In this document: piece after piece, positions 49,818 through 58,134 of the stretch
Layout: each line of letters starts with the position of its first letter
Numbering within the stretch: the stretch's first letter is position 1
IMG/VR virus record: IMGVR_UViG_3300032435_000379
Location: 1-58,134 of that record
DNA from: a virus
Length of the DNA: 58,134 nt
Reading direction: 5' to 3' (one strand)
The notes under the pieces: generated by a model
The model's input: only the letters and a program-made list of their open reading frames with translations
The model's database searches: none
What the model was told of the DNA's origin: nothing
Made by a program: the position numbers and the translations under genes

Positions 49818-51919
49818 GCAGTAACTCCTGTGTAGATAATATAATTAATAGTTTGGAATGGATTCATAATATCAATTGCTGCACCCACATTACTAAACCC
49901 ACTGCCAGCAGGTACAAGTACATCACCACTATTTGGCAGTCGTTGAGATAAATCTTCTGCGCCGGTTTGTAAACTAGATCCTTCTGAACCTGTCGGCAAG
50001 TTGCTTCGGCCGTCAACTTCTCTATGTACATAAAATTGTTGTCCGCCGGACGACTTTAAATTATGTTGGTGTTCTGGTAGATTTTCTAATCCTATAGTAG
50101 TTGTATCTGTTCCGTCTACTGCTCCTACTACACTTGCATTTGATCCTCTATTTCTAATGTCTGGATCGTCAACAGATGGACTTGTACCTCCCATTGATAA
50201 GTTACCTAGTGGGAACCTACCTCTTAGATCAGGTATATTAAAATATCCCGAACTTGGAGTTGGTCCATAATTATTTCCAACTAGCTGAAATAATTGATTA
50301 TATACACCAGTTGCTAGTTCTTGGCCGTTGCAAAATTTCCATCCTGATGGTTCAGCAAGTCCTGCATACGGCATAATACTTCCGATAGGAGTTAACCCTG
50401 TAATACTATTAAATAATGTTGCCCTAGTTATACGTTTCAATCCTGTGGCTACGCCGCTTATTCTATCAATTAAAAATTCATCGCTTGATAAACTGTTAGA
50501 TACTTGTTCTTTAGCACTAATAACAGTATTTTTTAATGTTAGTGCAAATGTTTTTACGCCGCCGCCGGTTTGTCCGTCAAATACATTTTCAACAGTTTCA
50601 ACATCGCCGGTCATTCTAAAAGTTGTTGAACTTGTTAGTTTATCAGCACTACCTGATTTACCACTTACGTTGCCACTTACCTGTCCTTCTAAATTTCCCA
50701 AGAAGGTAGTTGCATATATTTTTTTCCAGCGCAAAGTTGCACTACCGATGTTTCTAGCGTTGTTAAGATCCGGTAGTACTAGATCACTTGCTGCGGTATC
50801 AACTACTAGATCGTTATTGCCTAATGTTATACCCTTTTGTACCATTATTGAATCACCAACATTTAATGCTTTAGCAACGCCAGCGCCACCTTTAACAATT
50901 AATGCACCATTACTAATAGTAGTACTTTGGACAGTGTTAGTTGTTGTAATAATTCCATTAGTTTTAATATTGCCAGTAACATCTAATGCTTCATCCGGAG
51001 CTTCGTTGTTAATACCAACTCGTAAACTTGAATCTATTCTTAAAACAGTATTACTATCTCCGGAATTTCTAACTCTAAAGTCAATATTTGAGCCTTCAAT
51101 ATTATGTTGAATAATTCCTGCACTGCCTTCAATACCGATATTAAGCTCTGCATTGATACCGTATGCAATGCCGCTATTGTTTTGAACATTTAACGGAAAT
51201 GATGTTGTCGATTCTATATCGCCTCTTAGAAAGTTAGCCGCAGGAATTGCTAAATTACTAACAATTAGACTTTCTGCTTTTTCAGCAGTACCATAAAACT
51301 TAACATCGTTAATGCCATCGGCATTTGTGTCTCGGTTTGCTAGGTTAATACCTGGACGAATTTGTACACCACTAAATCCGTTAATTGTTGCTTTAGGAGT
51401 AAATGTATTAAATGCAATAATGGCAACAATATTGGCATTAACTTGAATTTCAATAACTGTATATTCTGCGTTATCTTGACCAATAATAGTATTAGGTGTT
51501 GCTCCAGTTGTTAGGCCCTGACTAAAATTTGGACCAACTAAAATCCAATTAGATCCTGTAAACAAATATAATTGTTGGTTATCAGTATCGGCCCATAAAT
51601 CGCCAGTAAGTGCTTGGGTAGTGTCTGGCTCTGTGGAACTCTTTTTAAGTCCACTTGCAGATAGCCAAACAGTACCGTCATAAATTAATAATTGTCCGCT
51701 GTTATTATTATACCACAACTGGCCTTCGATAGCATTATTAGGTTCAGTAGGACTTGCAAAGTTTTCTAATAAATGTAGCAAGTCTTCAGCAATAGCAGCG
51801 CCATAACCGGTACTATTCCTACCTGGTAATTTTATACTTGTAGTTGTGTTGATTGTTTGATCTTCAATTACTATTGGATCTTTATCAGCACTATCAGTAA
51901 ATTGTATTGTATATGCCAT
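49814..51919 (-). CDS. tail-fibre protein with phage tail-collar domain
   Basis: 701 residues. N-terminal module as in the two paralogues (SIKLPGRNSTGYGAAIAEDL, GQLWYNNNSGQLLIYDG, GDLWADTDNQQLYLFTG). At about residue 520-590 a tail-collar domain is evident: PIGSIMPYAGLAEPSGWKFCNGQ, then PDLRGRFPLGN. The end NIMNPFQTINYIIYTG is the usual collar-type C-terminus. Collar domains attach or fold short tail fibres. It precedes the two paralogues in one transcript. Confidence 0.82.
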   Translation of the reverse strand: MAYTIQFTDSADKDPIVIEDQTINTTTSIKLPGRNSTGYGAAIAEDLLHLLENFASPTEPNNAIEGQLWYNNNSGQLLIYDGTVWLSASGLKKSSTEPDTTQALTGDLWADTDNQQLYLFTGSNWILVGPNFSQGLTTGATPNTIIGQDNAEYTVIEIQVNANIVAIIAFNTFTPKATINGFSGVQIRPGINLANRDTNADGINDVKFYGTAEKAESLIVSNLAIPAANFLRGDIESTTSFPLNVQNNSGIAYGINAELNIGIEGSAGIIQHNIEGSNIDFRVRNSGDSNTVLRIDSSLRVGINNEAPDEALDVTGNIKTNGIITTTNTVQSTTISNGALIVKGGAGVAKALNVGDSIMVQKGITLGNNDLVVDTAASDLVLPDLNNARNIGSATLRWKKIYATTFLGNLEGQVSGNVSGKSGSADKLTSSTTFRMTGDVETVENVFDGQTGGGVKTFALTLKNTVISAKEQVSNSLSSDEFLIDRISGVATGLKRITRATLFNSITGLTPIGSIMPYAGLAEPSGWKFCNGQELATGVYNQLFQLVGNNYGPTPSSGYFNIPDLRGRFPLGNLSMGGTSPSVDDPDIRNRGSNASVVGAVDGTDTTTIGLENLPEHQHNLKSSGGQQFYVHREVDGRSNLPTGSEGSSLQTGAEDLSQRLPNSGDVLVPAGSGFSNVGAAIDIMNPFQTINYIIYTGVTA

Positions 51920-51924
51920 TTAAA

Positions 51925-52539
51925 TTATCCCTCGTTAAAGCCAGATAAACTTTGTACTCTAACTGTATAATCAATTTGAATTAGTCTATTAAGTGATTTT
52001 TGTACAGGATGAAAAATAACATGTGTTAAAAGTCTACCATTGCCGCCTGCACTGTATGCTCTTAGTCCTAGTTCGTCAAATACATAAAGACTATCCGGAC
52101 TTGTTGCAGTGTCAAATGCATCTTGGCCGTTTGGCTCGCCATAATCTAACAAACAAGTTACTAAAATATCAGTATAATTTGTACCACTCACATGGCGTGT
52201 TTCAATCTTGTTACGAGCAGGATCAAGATTGTTTACACTTCTATCATCTACTACTTTAGTAAATGTTTCGTTGTATAAACTAGCATTTGTGCCTGTGCTG
52301 TTTGGCGTCAAGTATGTAATAATACCTGTAGGGTCAACACTAGTGCCACCGTTGCCAAATCCCATTTGATAAATCCAGCCTGTGCCTGCATTGCCTAAAC
52401 TTTCTGCAAGACTAATACTCATATTTTCATAATGAATAGCGTTGCGTTTGTCTACAATAACCTCTCCAGTCTCTGGATTGTGTATTTTAATGTGTCCTTG
52501 AAGTAACACACCACTTTGTTCATTTAATTTATCTGTCAT
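51925..52539 (-). CDS. baseplate or tail-fibre-associated structural protein (hypothetical)
   Basis: 204 residues from the ATG at 52539, preferred because AGGAT sits before it, and the GATAAATA box lies 22 nt upstream; the longer frame (start 52626) would overlap the giant gene. Blocks: LQGHIKIHNPETGEVIVDKRNAIHYENMSISLAESL, GWIYQMGFGNGG and LNRLIQIDYTVRVQSL. The HY.NM...LA..L and G.GG pattern recurs in tail proteins of T4-like marine phages. Function probably in the baseplate; not confirmed. Confidence 0.6.
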   Translation of the reverse strand: MTDKLNEQSGVLLQGHIKIHNPETGEVIVDKRNAIHYENMSISLAESLGNAGTGWIYQMGFGNGGTSVDPTGIITYLTPNSTGTNASLYNETFTKVVDDRSVNNLDPARNKIETRHVSGTNYTDILVTCLLDYGEPNGQDAFDTATSPDSLYVFDELGLRAYSAGGNGRLLTHVIFHPVQKSLNRLIQIDYTVRVQSLSGFNEG

Positions 52540-52561
52540 TTGTTTTATATCCTGCTTATTG

Positions 52562-52569
52562 TATTTATC
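52562..52569 (-). promoter_or_regulatory. T4-late-type promoter box (GATAAATA)
   Basis: GATAAATA followed by C on the minus strand, overlapping the stop of the giant gene and 22 nt before the ATG at 52539. Confidence 0.62.
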
Positions 52570-55500
52570 GCGGCAAGTCAACTGTTGCTGCACGTAAGAA
52601 TCTACTAATGTCTGTATCTGATTCACCTAGAGGTGTCCCAAGTGCATTCCATACTATTCCGGTGTGTCTGACAATTGTTACTTTAACGTTTTCAATTGGT
52701 GTTTCCAATAATGTTAGTGCAGAACCGCTTATACTAAATTCTGCCGGCAAAGTTACATCGCCCTCTGGACTATCTTGTGCTGTCGGATTTGGCATTACAT
52801 AAGAACTAATTGTATTTTTACGTAAACGTCTGCCTCCTACAAATACTTCAAATTCATTAACACTATTTGGAACAAAGTCTAACGGATATGTTGCCGTAGT
52901 GCCATCCGCTAAAAATTGCGAAGTTAGAGTTTCGTCTTTGTATGGCATAGTTGCAGTTGGTCCTTGGTTATAAACATTTTCTCCTTCGAGATAAACTGTC
53001 TTAACACCAGTACCTAATGTACCTCTGCGTAGTTGACTTAGTACGTTACCATTTCTTACAAAGTATTCAATGCGTTCACCGTCTATAAACAATATTCCAG
53101 GAACACTGCTTGTTGGTGATGGTTCAGGTAAGGAAGATCCGTCTGTTACTGTAATACTCTGATCGTACCATTTTAGATCAGCGGCTAACATTACACCGTT
53201 TCTATCGTCAAGACGTTTGTAATGCGTTCTGTTGAGCATATCTTTAAATTGGCTCCATCCATATTTGTTAACTAATACAGGATCTGCAAAATGTAGTAAT
53301 TCAACTACATCATTTGCAGTGATTTCTACATTAATTTTAACATAACGCTTATTATTAGTTACATAATAATGTACACTAGGAATTAGCAAATCACCGTTAA
53401 GAGTTACCCAAACATATTGTGCATCTAATGCACGTCTTGATAATTCAATTAATCCAGCAGTTAAGTGATTGTACTGATACCAATCAGCTGTTCCTACAGT
53501 TAACGAAATTCTATCTACAATATCATATTGCTGTCTATCAAACCCTTGCGAATCATGGTTACTAAATTGATATACTGTAATAACATCGCCTTCGTTATAT
53601 GCACTGTCAATATACAATGTACTCGGAGTTGAGACAAATTCATTGCTCGAATCAAAATATCCATATCTATATTGACCATCACTAGTAATATAAACATTTA
53701 GTATATCACCGTCTTGTTGTTTAACTCGTGTTTTTAATCTAACAATACTTCCGTTACCAGTGTAAGTCCAATCGAGATTATATGCTAATTCTACATTATT
53801 TAAGAACACTTTCATCTCTTTGTTGCTAATAGCCCCCACCGGAACTTGGAATTCTTCTAGTCGGTATTCACGGCTTGCGGCTGTTGTAATAAAGCGGCGT
53901 GTATATCCTGCATTTAGAATTTTATTATTAACCTTTACAATACTAAACCAAGCACTTGGCTCATTATTAAACGGAGTCTGATTTAACTCAAATGCTACTG
54001 TACTTCCGTCTGCTGTAAATGTATCAATAGACACTTCACTAAAGTTTTGTGTTGCACCACTAAAGAAAGCATAACTTATAACGCTTCCTGCTGCTGGTGG
54101 CGTAGCAAACGATATAACAACGTTGTTTGGATACTCGTAGGTGTTATCACTTTCTTGGATTACGTTAGATAATGTTTCGCCATTTAGTGTAACAAAGTAC
54201 TGAAGATTTTCTACAAATCTTACATTAGTTAAGAATTTACTTGTAATTCCATCTGCAACAAAATTATCAATGTCTAATATATCTGTACCACTTACTCCTA
54301 GTACTGCTAAATGTATTTTAGCATTTAGTGCAGGTGCAGTATTAAACGTCACTAACTTGTTAGCATAGTTAATAGTGTAATCTTCTGCTAATACAATATT
54401 ATATTCTACTTTTACAAATAAGCTGTTTGCTTGCAACGGTGCTATATCTAGACTGAACGTCGTAGTTACTCCATCGCCTGTATAATTTCTTGAAGTAATT
54501 TGACTACTGCCGTTTTTTGGTCTTTCATATACTTTAATATCAACTGTATCAAGCAATTGTCCTGGAACTAATTCTTCTGGACCGCTGCTTGTAGTAGCAG
54601 TTACAAATCCGTCACCGTCAATAGTAATATCTTCTGCTCTTAACCCAGTGGCAGTCGAATAATTAAGATTTCCACCAGTAAGTATAGTGTCATAACTATT
54701 AGGCTCTGGAAGGTATGTGCCGTCACTAGTTGTTTTTCTAATAATGATAATATCGCCTGCTTGGTTAGCAAGATCAAGTCCATCATTATCAAGGAATACA
54801 ACAGTAGTAGTTCCGTCTCCTGTAATACTTTGACATATTGCATTTGGATTAGTTACTGGGGTTGCAGTGCCGTAGTTGACGTCATCAACTCTTACACCGT
54901 TTTTATAAATGTTATAAACAACACCGCTTGCTAATGGTGCAGCAAGATCAAGACTTATAGTCGAACCATCAAGTTCAAAAATTTCATCTTCAAATGTAGT
55001 GTCATAACTATCCCACGTGTCTTCGTACCATCCATCTGCATCCCATCCACGGCCGGGGCCGAAGCCAAAGCTCTTAACTTCAACACCGCCGTAATCTAAC
55101 CCAGTCATAAGTTGATTTAGATCCTTGCCTGTCATTCCAACTGTTGGAGTATAATAATTATTAATTCTGTCTTGTGCTTGCATTAAGCTAACAGTTTTTT
55201 TATACTCAACTCTTATTGATTTGCCGTTAGCCTGAGCTTCAGTAAACGAGATTTGTCCGTAATATCGATCATACCCTTTAGTAGTATCAAGTAAATTACT
55301 ATAGGTATATTCACTGTTTAATGCTTCTTGAGTATTAACGTATACATTTATAGTCGACCTTGATAAGTCCATTGGCCATACTAAGTTAAACTCATACTTG
55401 TTGCCACTTGCTGTAAATGTTTCTGTTTGACTTATTATTGTATAAACATATGTTCCTGTAGTTCTATCAAACTTAACAGTAGAATGTATTCCTCTAACTA

Positions 55501-58134
55501 GTCCATTGCCTATTTGTACACTATATGTTGCTTCTTCTCCGCCATCGACGATATTGTTTAGTGCTGACACTGTAGGAGCACTGTAGTATCCGCTACCTGC
55601 ATTAACTACATCAACTTTAGTTACTTTGCCGTTGGTTCCGATGTGTGCTTTTAACACGGCGCCTCCGCTGCCGCTTAATGTTAATTCAGGCGAACTTCTA
55701 TATCCGCTACCCTGGTTTACTACTTTAACACTTGTAATTTTGTAACCGTTGTTATCTAACCAATTTTTATTTGGATAAGTTTCAACGTCAGCGTTGACAC
55801 CAATTAATACACCATCTTGCACTTTAATGGACTGCGGAACAATGTTACCTTCAACTACATTGTATGACGGTGGCAAGTCAAAGTCAGTAACAACTGTACT
55901 TGTATTATCAAGACCTTCGTATGCACTTAGATATTCTCTAATTTTAGTACCGAACGGTTTAACTTCTTTAATATAGGCTTCATAACTTGGAAGGTTATCG
56001 TTATTAAAAGTAATATCTTCTCTTAACATTCCAACATTATGTTTTGCTTTAATAAAGCTAGTTTTGAATGCCCAATCGATATATGTTTGTTCACTAAATG
56101 CATATCTTAGACCTGCAAAGAATAATGCATTAAAACTAACTAATAGTTCGTCAATAAACAAATCATCTTTAATTGATGTTAATATAGTTCTAAGTTCAAT
56201 TACCGGTTCACTATCATAAATTTTAGTATCAAAACTTATAGTATCAAAACCTGTAGAAGATTCAACAGTATCATATAGTGTAGATTTAAACTGTATTGTA
56301 CCGTCTTGTCTACCAACAGTGTTGTAATTAACAGTGTAATCGCTAGTATTTTGATCATCTACTTTTTCTAATAATAACCAACCCCCTGTACCAACTGTTG
56401 ATATCTTTACAACATCGCCAATGGTATCGTCTAATGCAGTCAATTCATAGCTATTGTCAATTAGATAATCAATCTCAGTTAATGCACTGTAACTAGTTGC
56501 ATACCAATCTGCATAATCCCAATACAGTCTTACATTATAACTTTGACTTTGAATTCTATTCCAAGTTCTAGTTTCACTAATTCTTTCGTATAGTGCCCAT
56601 TTACCTTGTATAGCACTATCGCTATTAACTAAAACTGTAAATCTTCTTACAGTTAGTGTAGGATTAGTATTATAGTATTCACCTGGTTCTACAACCGTAA
56701 CTTCAGTAATTCTACCTAGGGCATCAATTGTAGTCTGGAACTCTGCTCCTGTACCGGCGCCTGCAACTGTTACAGTTGGAGGCACTCTATAACCCCTACC
56801 CGGATTTACAATATCTACTCTTACAATCTTACCGTCTACAACTACAGGAGACACTATAGCTTGTGTTGCTTTTGCAACACCTATAAATGCTAAATCATCT
56901 ATTGTATCTACAGTTGCATCCCATATGTTAGTTACTTTTCCCGGTGCTGGATCCGCATTAAACAATGTAGTAAAGATCTTATCATCTACAATTAAGTTTT
57001 CTTTAAGGATAAGATTAGTGCGTTCAATGAATTGTTTTAAAGCTTCATAACGATTTGCAAACCAACTCTGTCTTGGTCTATTTAAAGAACCGTATTTTTG
57101 TTTTAGGCTTAACGTCGGATCAGGGACTACACGATTTTGTTCATCGTATCCAACTAAGCTGTCGTACCATTTTCTAATAATATCTCTGTTAGGTTGACTT
57201 GTTTCAAGGCCTTCAGATATAATTTGATATTGTGTATGAACATTTTGATCTTGATTTTGAATTGTCCAGAATTGCGTACTTAATGCTACGTCAGTACCTT
57301 TGATATATCCTTCTACATTATAGAGTACAAAACTGCTTGGACTAATTAATCCAGCAAATGTATATCCTTTAGCAACAGGGTCAGCAATGTAATCTGCTAC
57401 ATCGCTAATGTTAATTTTTCTAAATTCTACATCGGGTGTAATCTTTTTGTTAGCTACCCAGAAATAATAAGTTGTTTTAAACGTACCTGCTATACTGTCG
57501 TATTTGCGCTTAGTGCTGTATGCACTGTCACTGTGTAGACTAGTTCCGCTATAGCCTTTTGCAAATCCGTTTTCAGTATCTGCTGCTGCATCCCACACAC
57601 TAGGTAATACATCAGACTCTACCCATTCGTATACATCAATAGTGCTACCTTGAAATACTTTAGTCCAATTTTGTGTGCTATAAATCACATTACCTTGATA
57701 CGGATTATAGAATTTAGCATTAGTTAAATTCCACCATACTTCGCCAATATGGTCACTACCCCAGCTATTAGTTACATCAACAGTAGTTCCTCCAATTAGC
57801 GAAGTATCATATAATGCAGGATCATAATAAGTTTTAAATGTCAACTCTTGTTCAGCAACACCTGCTACTTTTCCTTGAATTGGATCAATATAATCGATAT
57901 ATGTTAATAATTCATTTTCCTTTGTATTGTAAAGGAACATCTTTTTAATCTTGTTAATATCAACTGTAGGTTTGGCAGCTCTATGAGTTGTCCACATAGT
58001 TGATAACTTGCTATTAGAAAAGTCTATTACTTGGCCAGTATAAATGCCAGAAACTTTGGTTGGTAACCCAACATACAAGTGATTGTTTTTAGCAAGAATA
58101 TTTCTACCAAAGTAGTTTACATCACTATCTGGTA
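52565..58134 (-). CDS. giant structural (tail/baseplate) protein, 5' end outside the window
   Basis: At least 1855 residues; the frame is open to the right edge with no start, so the N-terminus is missing. It is built of repeats: GxGY modules (VDIVNPGRGYRVPPTVTV; VKVVNQGSGYRSSPELTL; VDVVNAGSGYYSAPTV) in the N-terminal two-thirds, then several DGxTxxFxL modules (GDGVTTTFSL, ADGSTVAFEL, ADGITSKFL, ADGTTATYPL). The last ~150 residues end with VKVTIVRHTG and RFLRAATVDLPR. Almost no Cys. Size and position match the large structural proteins found beside tail fibres in marine T4-like phages. Role probably in tail or fibre architecture. Confidence 0.75.
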   Translation of the reverse strand, partial: PDSDVNYFGRNILAKNNHLYVGLPTKVSGIYTGQVIDFSNSKLSTMWTTHRAAKPTVDINKIKKMFLYNTKENELLTYIDYIDPIQGKVAGVAEQELTFKTYYDPALYDTSLIGGTTVDVTNSWGSDHIGEVWWNLTNAKFYNPYQGNVIYSTQNWTKVFQGSTIDVYEWVESDVLPSVWDAAADTENGFAKGYSGTSLHSDSAYSTKRKYDSIAGTFKTTYYFWVANKKITPDVEFRKINISDVADYIADPVAKGYTFAGLISPSSFVLYNVEGYIKGTDVALSTQFWTIQNQDQNVHTQYQIISEGLETSQPNRDIIRKWYDSLVGYDEQNRVVPDPTLSLKQKYGSLNRPRQSWFANRYEALKQFIERTNLILKENLIVDDKIFTTLFNADPAPGKVTNIWDATVDTIDDLAFIGVAKATQAIVSPVVVDGKIVRVDIVNPGRGYRVPPTVTVAGAGTGAEFQTTIDALGRITEVTVVEPGEYYNTNPTLTVRRFTVLVNSDSAIQGKWALYERISETRTWNRIQSQSYNVRLYWDYADWYATSYSALTEIDYLIDNSYELTALDDTIGDVVKISTVGTGGWLLLEKVDDQNTSDYTVNYNTVGRQDGTIQFKSTLYDTVESSTGFDTISFDTKIYDSEPVIELRTILTSIKDDLFIDELLVSFNALFFAGLRYAFSEQTYIDWAFKTSFIKAKHNVGMLREDITFNNDNLPSYEAYIKEVKPFGTKIREYLSAYEGLDNTSTVVTDFDLPPSYNVVEGNIVPQSIKVQDGVLIGVNADVETYPNKNWLDNNGYKITSVKVVNQGSGYRSSPELTLSGSGGAVLKAHIGTNGKVTKVDVVNAGSGYYSAPTVSALNNIVDGGEEATYSVQIGNGLVRGIHSTVKFDRTTGTYVYTIISQTETFTASGNKYEFNLVWPMDLSRSTINVYVNTQEALNSEYTYSNLLDTTKGYDRYYGQISFTEAQANGKSIRVEYKKTVSLMQAQDRINNYYTPTVGMTGKDLNQLMTGLDYGGVEVKSFGFGPGRGWDADGWYEDTWDSYDTTFEDEIFELDGSTISLDLAAPLASGVVYNIYKNGVRVDDVNYGTATPVTNPNAICQSITGDGTTTVVFLDNDGLDLANQAGDIIIIRKTTSDGTYLPEPNSYDTILTGGNLNYSTATGLRAEDITIDGDGFVTATTSSGPEELVPGQLLDTVDIKVYERPKNGSSQITSRNYTGDGVTTTFSLDIAPLQANSLFVKVEYNIVLAEDYTINYANKLVTFNTAPALNAKIHLAVLGVSGTDILDIDNFVADGITSKFLTNVRFVENLQYFVTLNGETLSNVIQESDNTYEYPNNVVISFATPPAAGSVISYAFFSGATQNFSEVSIDTFTADGSTVAFELNQTPFNNEPSAWFSIVKVNNKILNAGYTRRFITTAASREYRLEEFQVPVGAISNKEMKVFLNNVELAYNLDWTYTGNGSIVRLKTRVKQQDGDILNVYITSDGQYRYGYFDSSNEFVSTPSTLYIDSAYNEGDVITVYQFSNHDSQGFDRQQYDIVDRISLTVGTADWYQYNHLTAGLIELSRRALDAQYVWVTLNGDLLIPSVHYYVTNNKRYVKINVEITANDVVELLHFADPVLVNKYGWSQFKDMLNRTHYKRLDDRNGVMLAADLKWYDQSITVTDGSSLPEPSPTSSVPGILFIDGERIEYFVRNGNVLSQLRRGTLGTGVKTVYLEGENVYNQGPTATMPYKDETLTSQFLADGTTATYPLDFVPNSVNEFEVFVGGRRLRKNTISSYVMPNPTAQDSPEGDVTLPAEFSISGSALTLLETPIENVKVTIVRHTGIVWNALGTPLGESDTDISRFLRAATVDLPR

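Noticed and set aside
50328-51110. A 260-residue + strand frame opposite the collar fibre gene
   Set aside because: Antisense shadow: Val/Leu/Pro-rich and without a start signal, lying fully within a well-supported gene with a recognised domain.
45441-52539. Diversity-generating retroelement acting on the fibre genes
   Set aside because: No reverse transcriptase or template repeat in the window; the shared fibre module is ordinary paralogy.
1-58134. tRNA genes, CRISPR arrays, integrase, transposase or insertion sequences
   Set aside because: No TTCGAANC-type T-loops in cloverleaf context, no evenly spaced repeats, and no recombinase motifs were seen while reading both strands.

Overview
The window looks like a piece of the genome of an AT-rich, T4-like marine tailed phage (myovirus, related to cyanophages or pelagiphages). 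The reasons are: tightly packed genes with ATGA/TAATG overlaps; a T4-type RNase H/5' nuclease; MoxR/VWA, HIT, phosphoribosyltransferase and FolE/QueE genes of the kind seen in marine T4-like phages; T4-late-type promoter boxes (NATAAATA); and a long tail/baseplate block with a tail-collar domain. No photosynthesis gene, tRNA, integrase or CRISPR was seen. The host is not resolved. Function calls come from reading motifs, not from database searches.

Region 1 (1-14500, + strand) holds nucleotide and DNA metabolism plus many small conserved phage genes of unknown function. It includes the C-terminal part of a DpdA-like DNA transglycosylase, a PD-(D/E)XK nuclease candidate, a QueD-like T-fold protein, a GT-B glycosyltransferase, a cupin, a phosphoribosyltransferase, a HIT protein, FolE, QueE with an unusual split iron-sulfur motif, RNase H, and a MoxR ATPase with its VWA partner. 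DpdA, FolE, QueD-like and QueE together suggest that guanine in the phage DNA is replaced by a 7-deazaguanine. Strong sigma70-type promoters (17-nt spacers) precede folE, rnh and the VWA gene.

Region 2 (14545-15849) is one tail-fibre-like gene with a T4-late-type promoter, followed by a hairpin terminator.

Region 3 (15914-45383) is a 29-kb accessory island between virion genes. It encodes eight radical SAM enzymes (four of one N-terminal-twitch family and one B12-binding type), about ten 2-oxoglutarate/Fe(II)-oxygenase-fold proteins, two membrane fatty-acid desaturases and an aspartate decarboxylase (PanD). It also has a sulfotransferase, an ATP-grasp enzyme, a PP-loop ATPase, two GNAT-like proteins, a nitroreductase-like protein, a methyltransferase and four GT-A-type glycosyltransferases. 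Two large minus-strand operons run from promoters near 45430 and 32215; smaller units lie on either strand. It reads like a biosynthetic pathway that makes or remodels a glycan, lipid or small peptide. Very short open frames sit beside radical SAM or oxygenase genes, and three promoters place the -10 box exactly 6 nt before an ATG, implying leaderless mRNAs. This island is the best candidate for an undescribed system.

Region 4 (45441-58134, - strand) contains tail-fibre, baseplate and tail-tip proteins: three paralogues sharing an N-terminal module, one with a phage-collar domain, and a giant (>1850 aa) structural protein running off the window end. Most have a NATAAATA late promoter.
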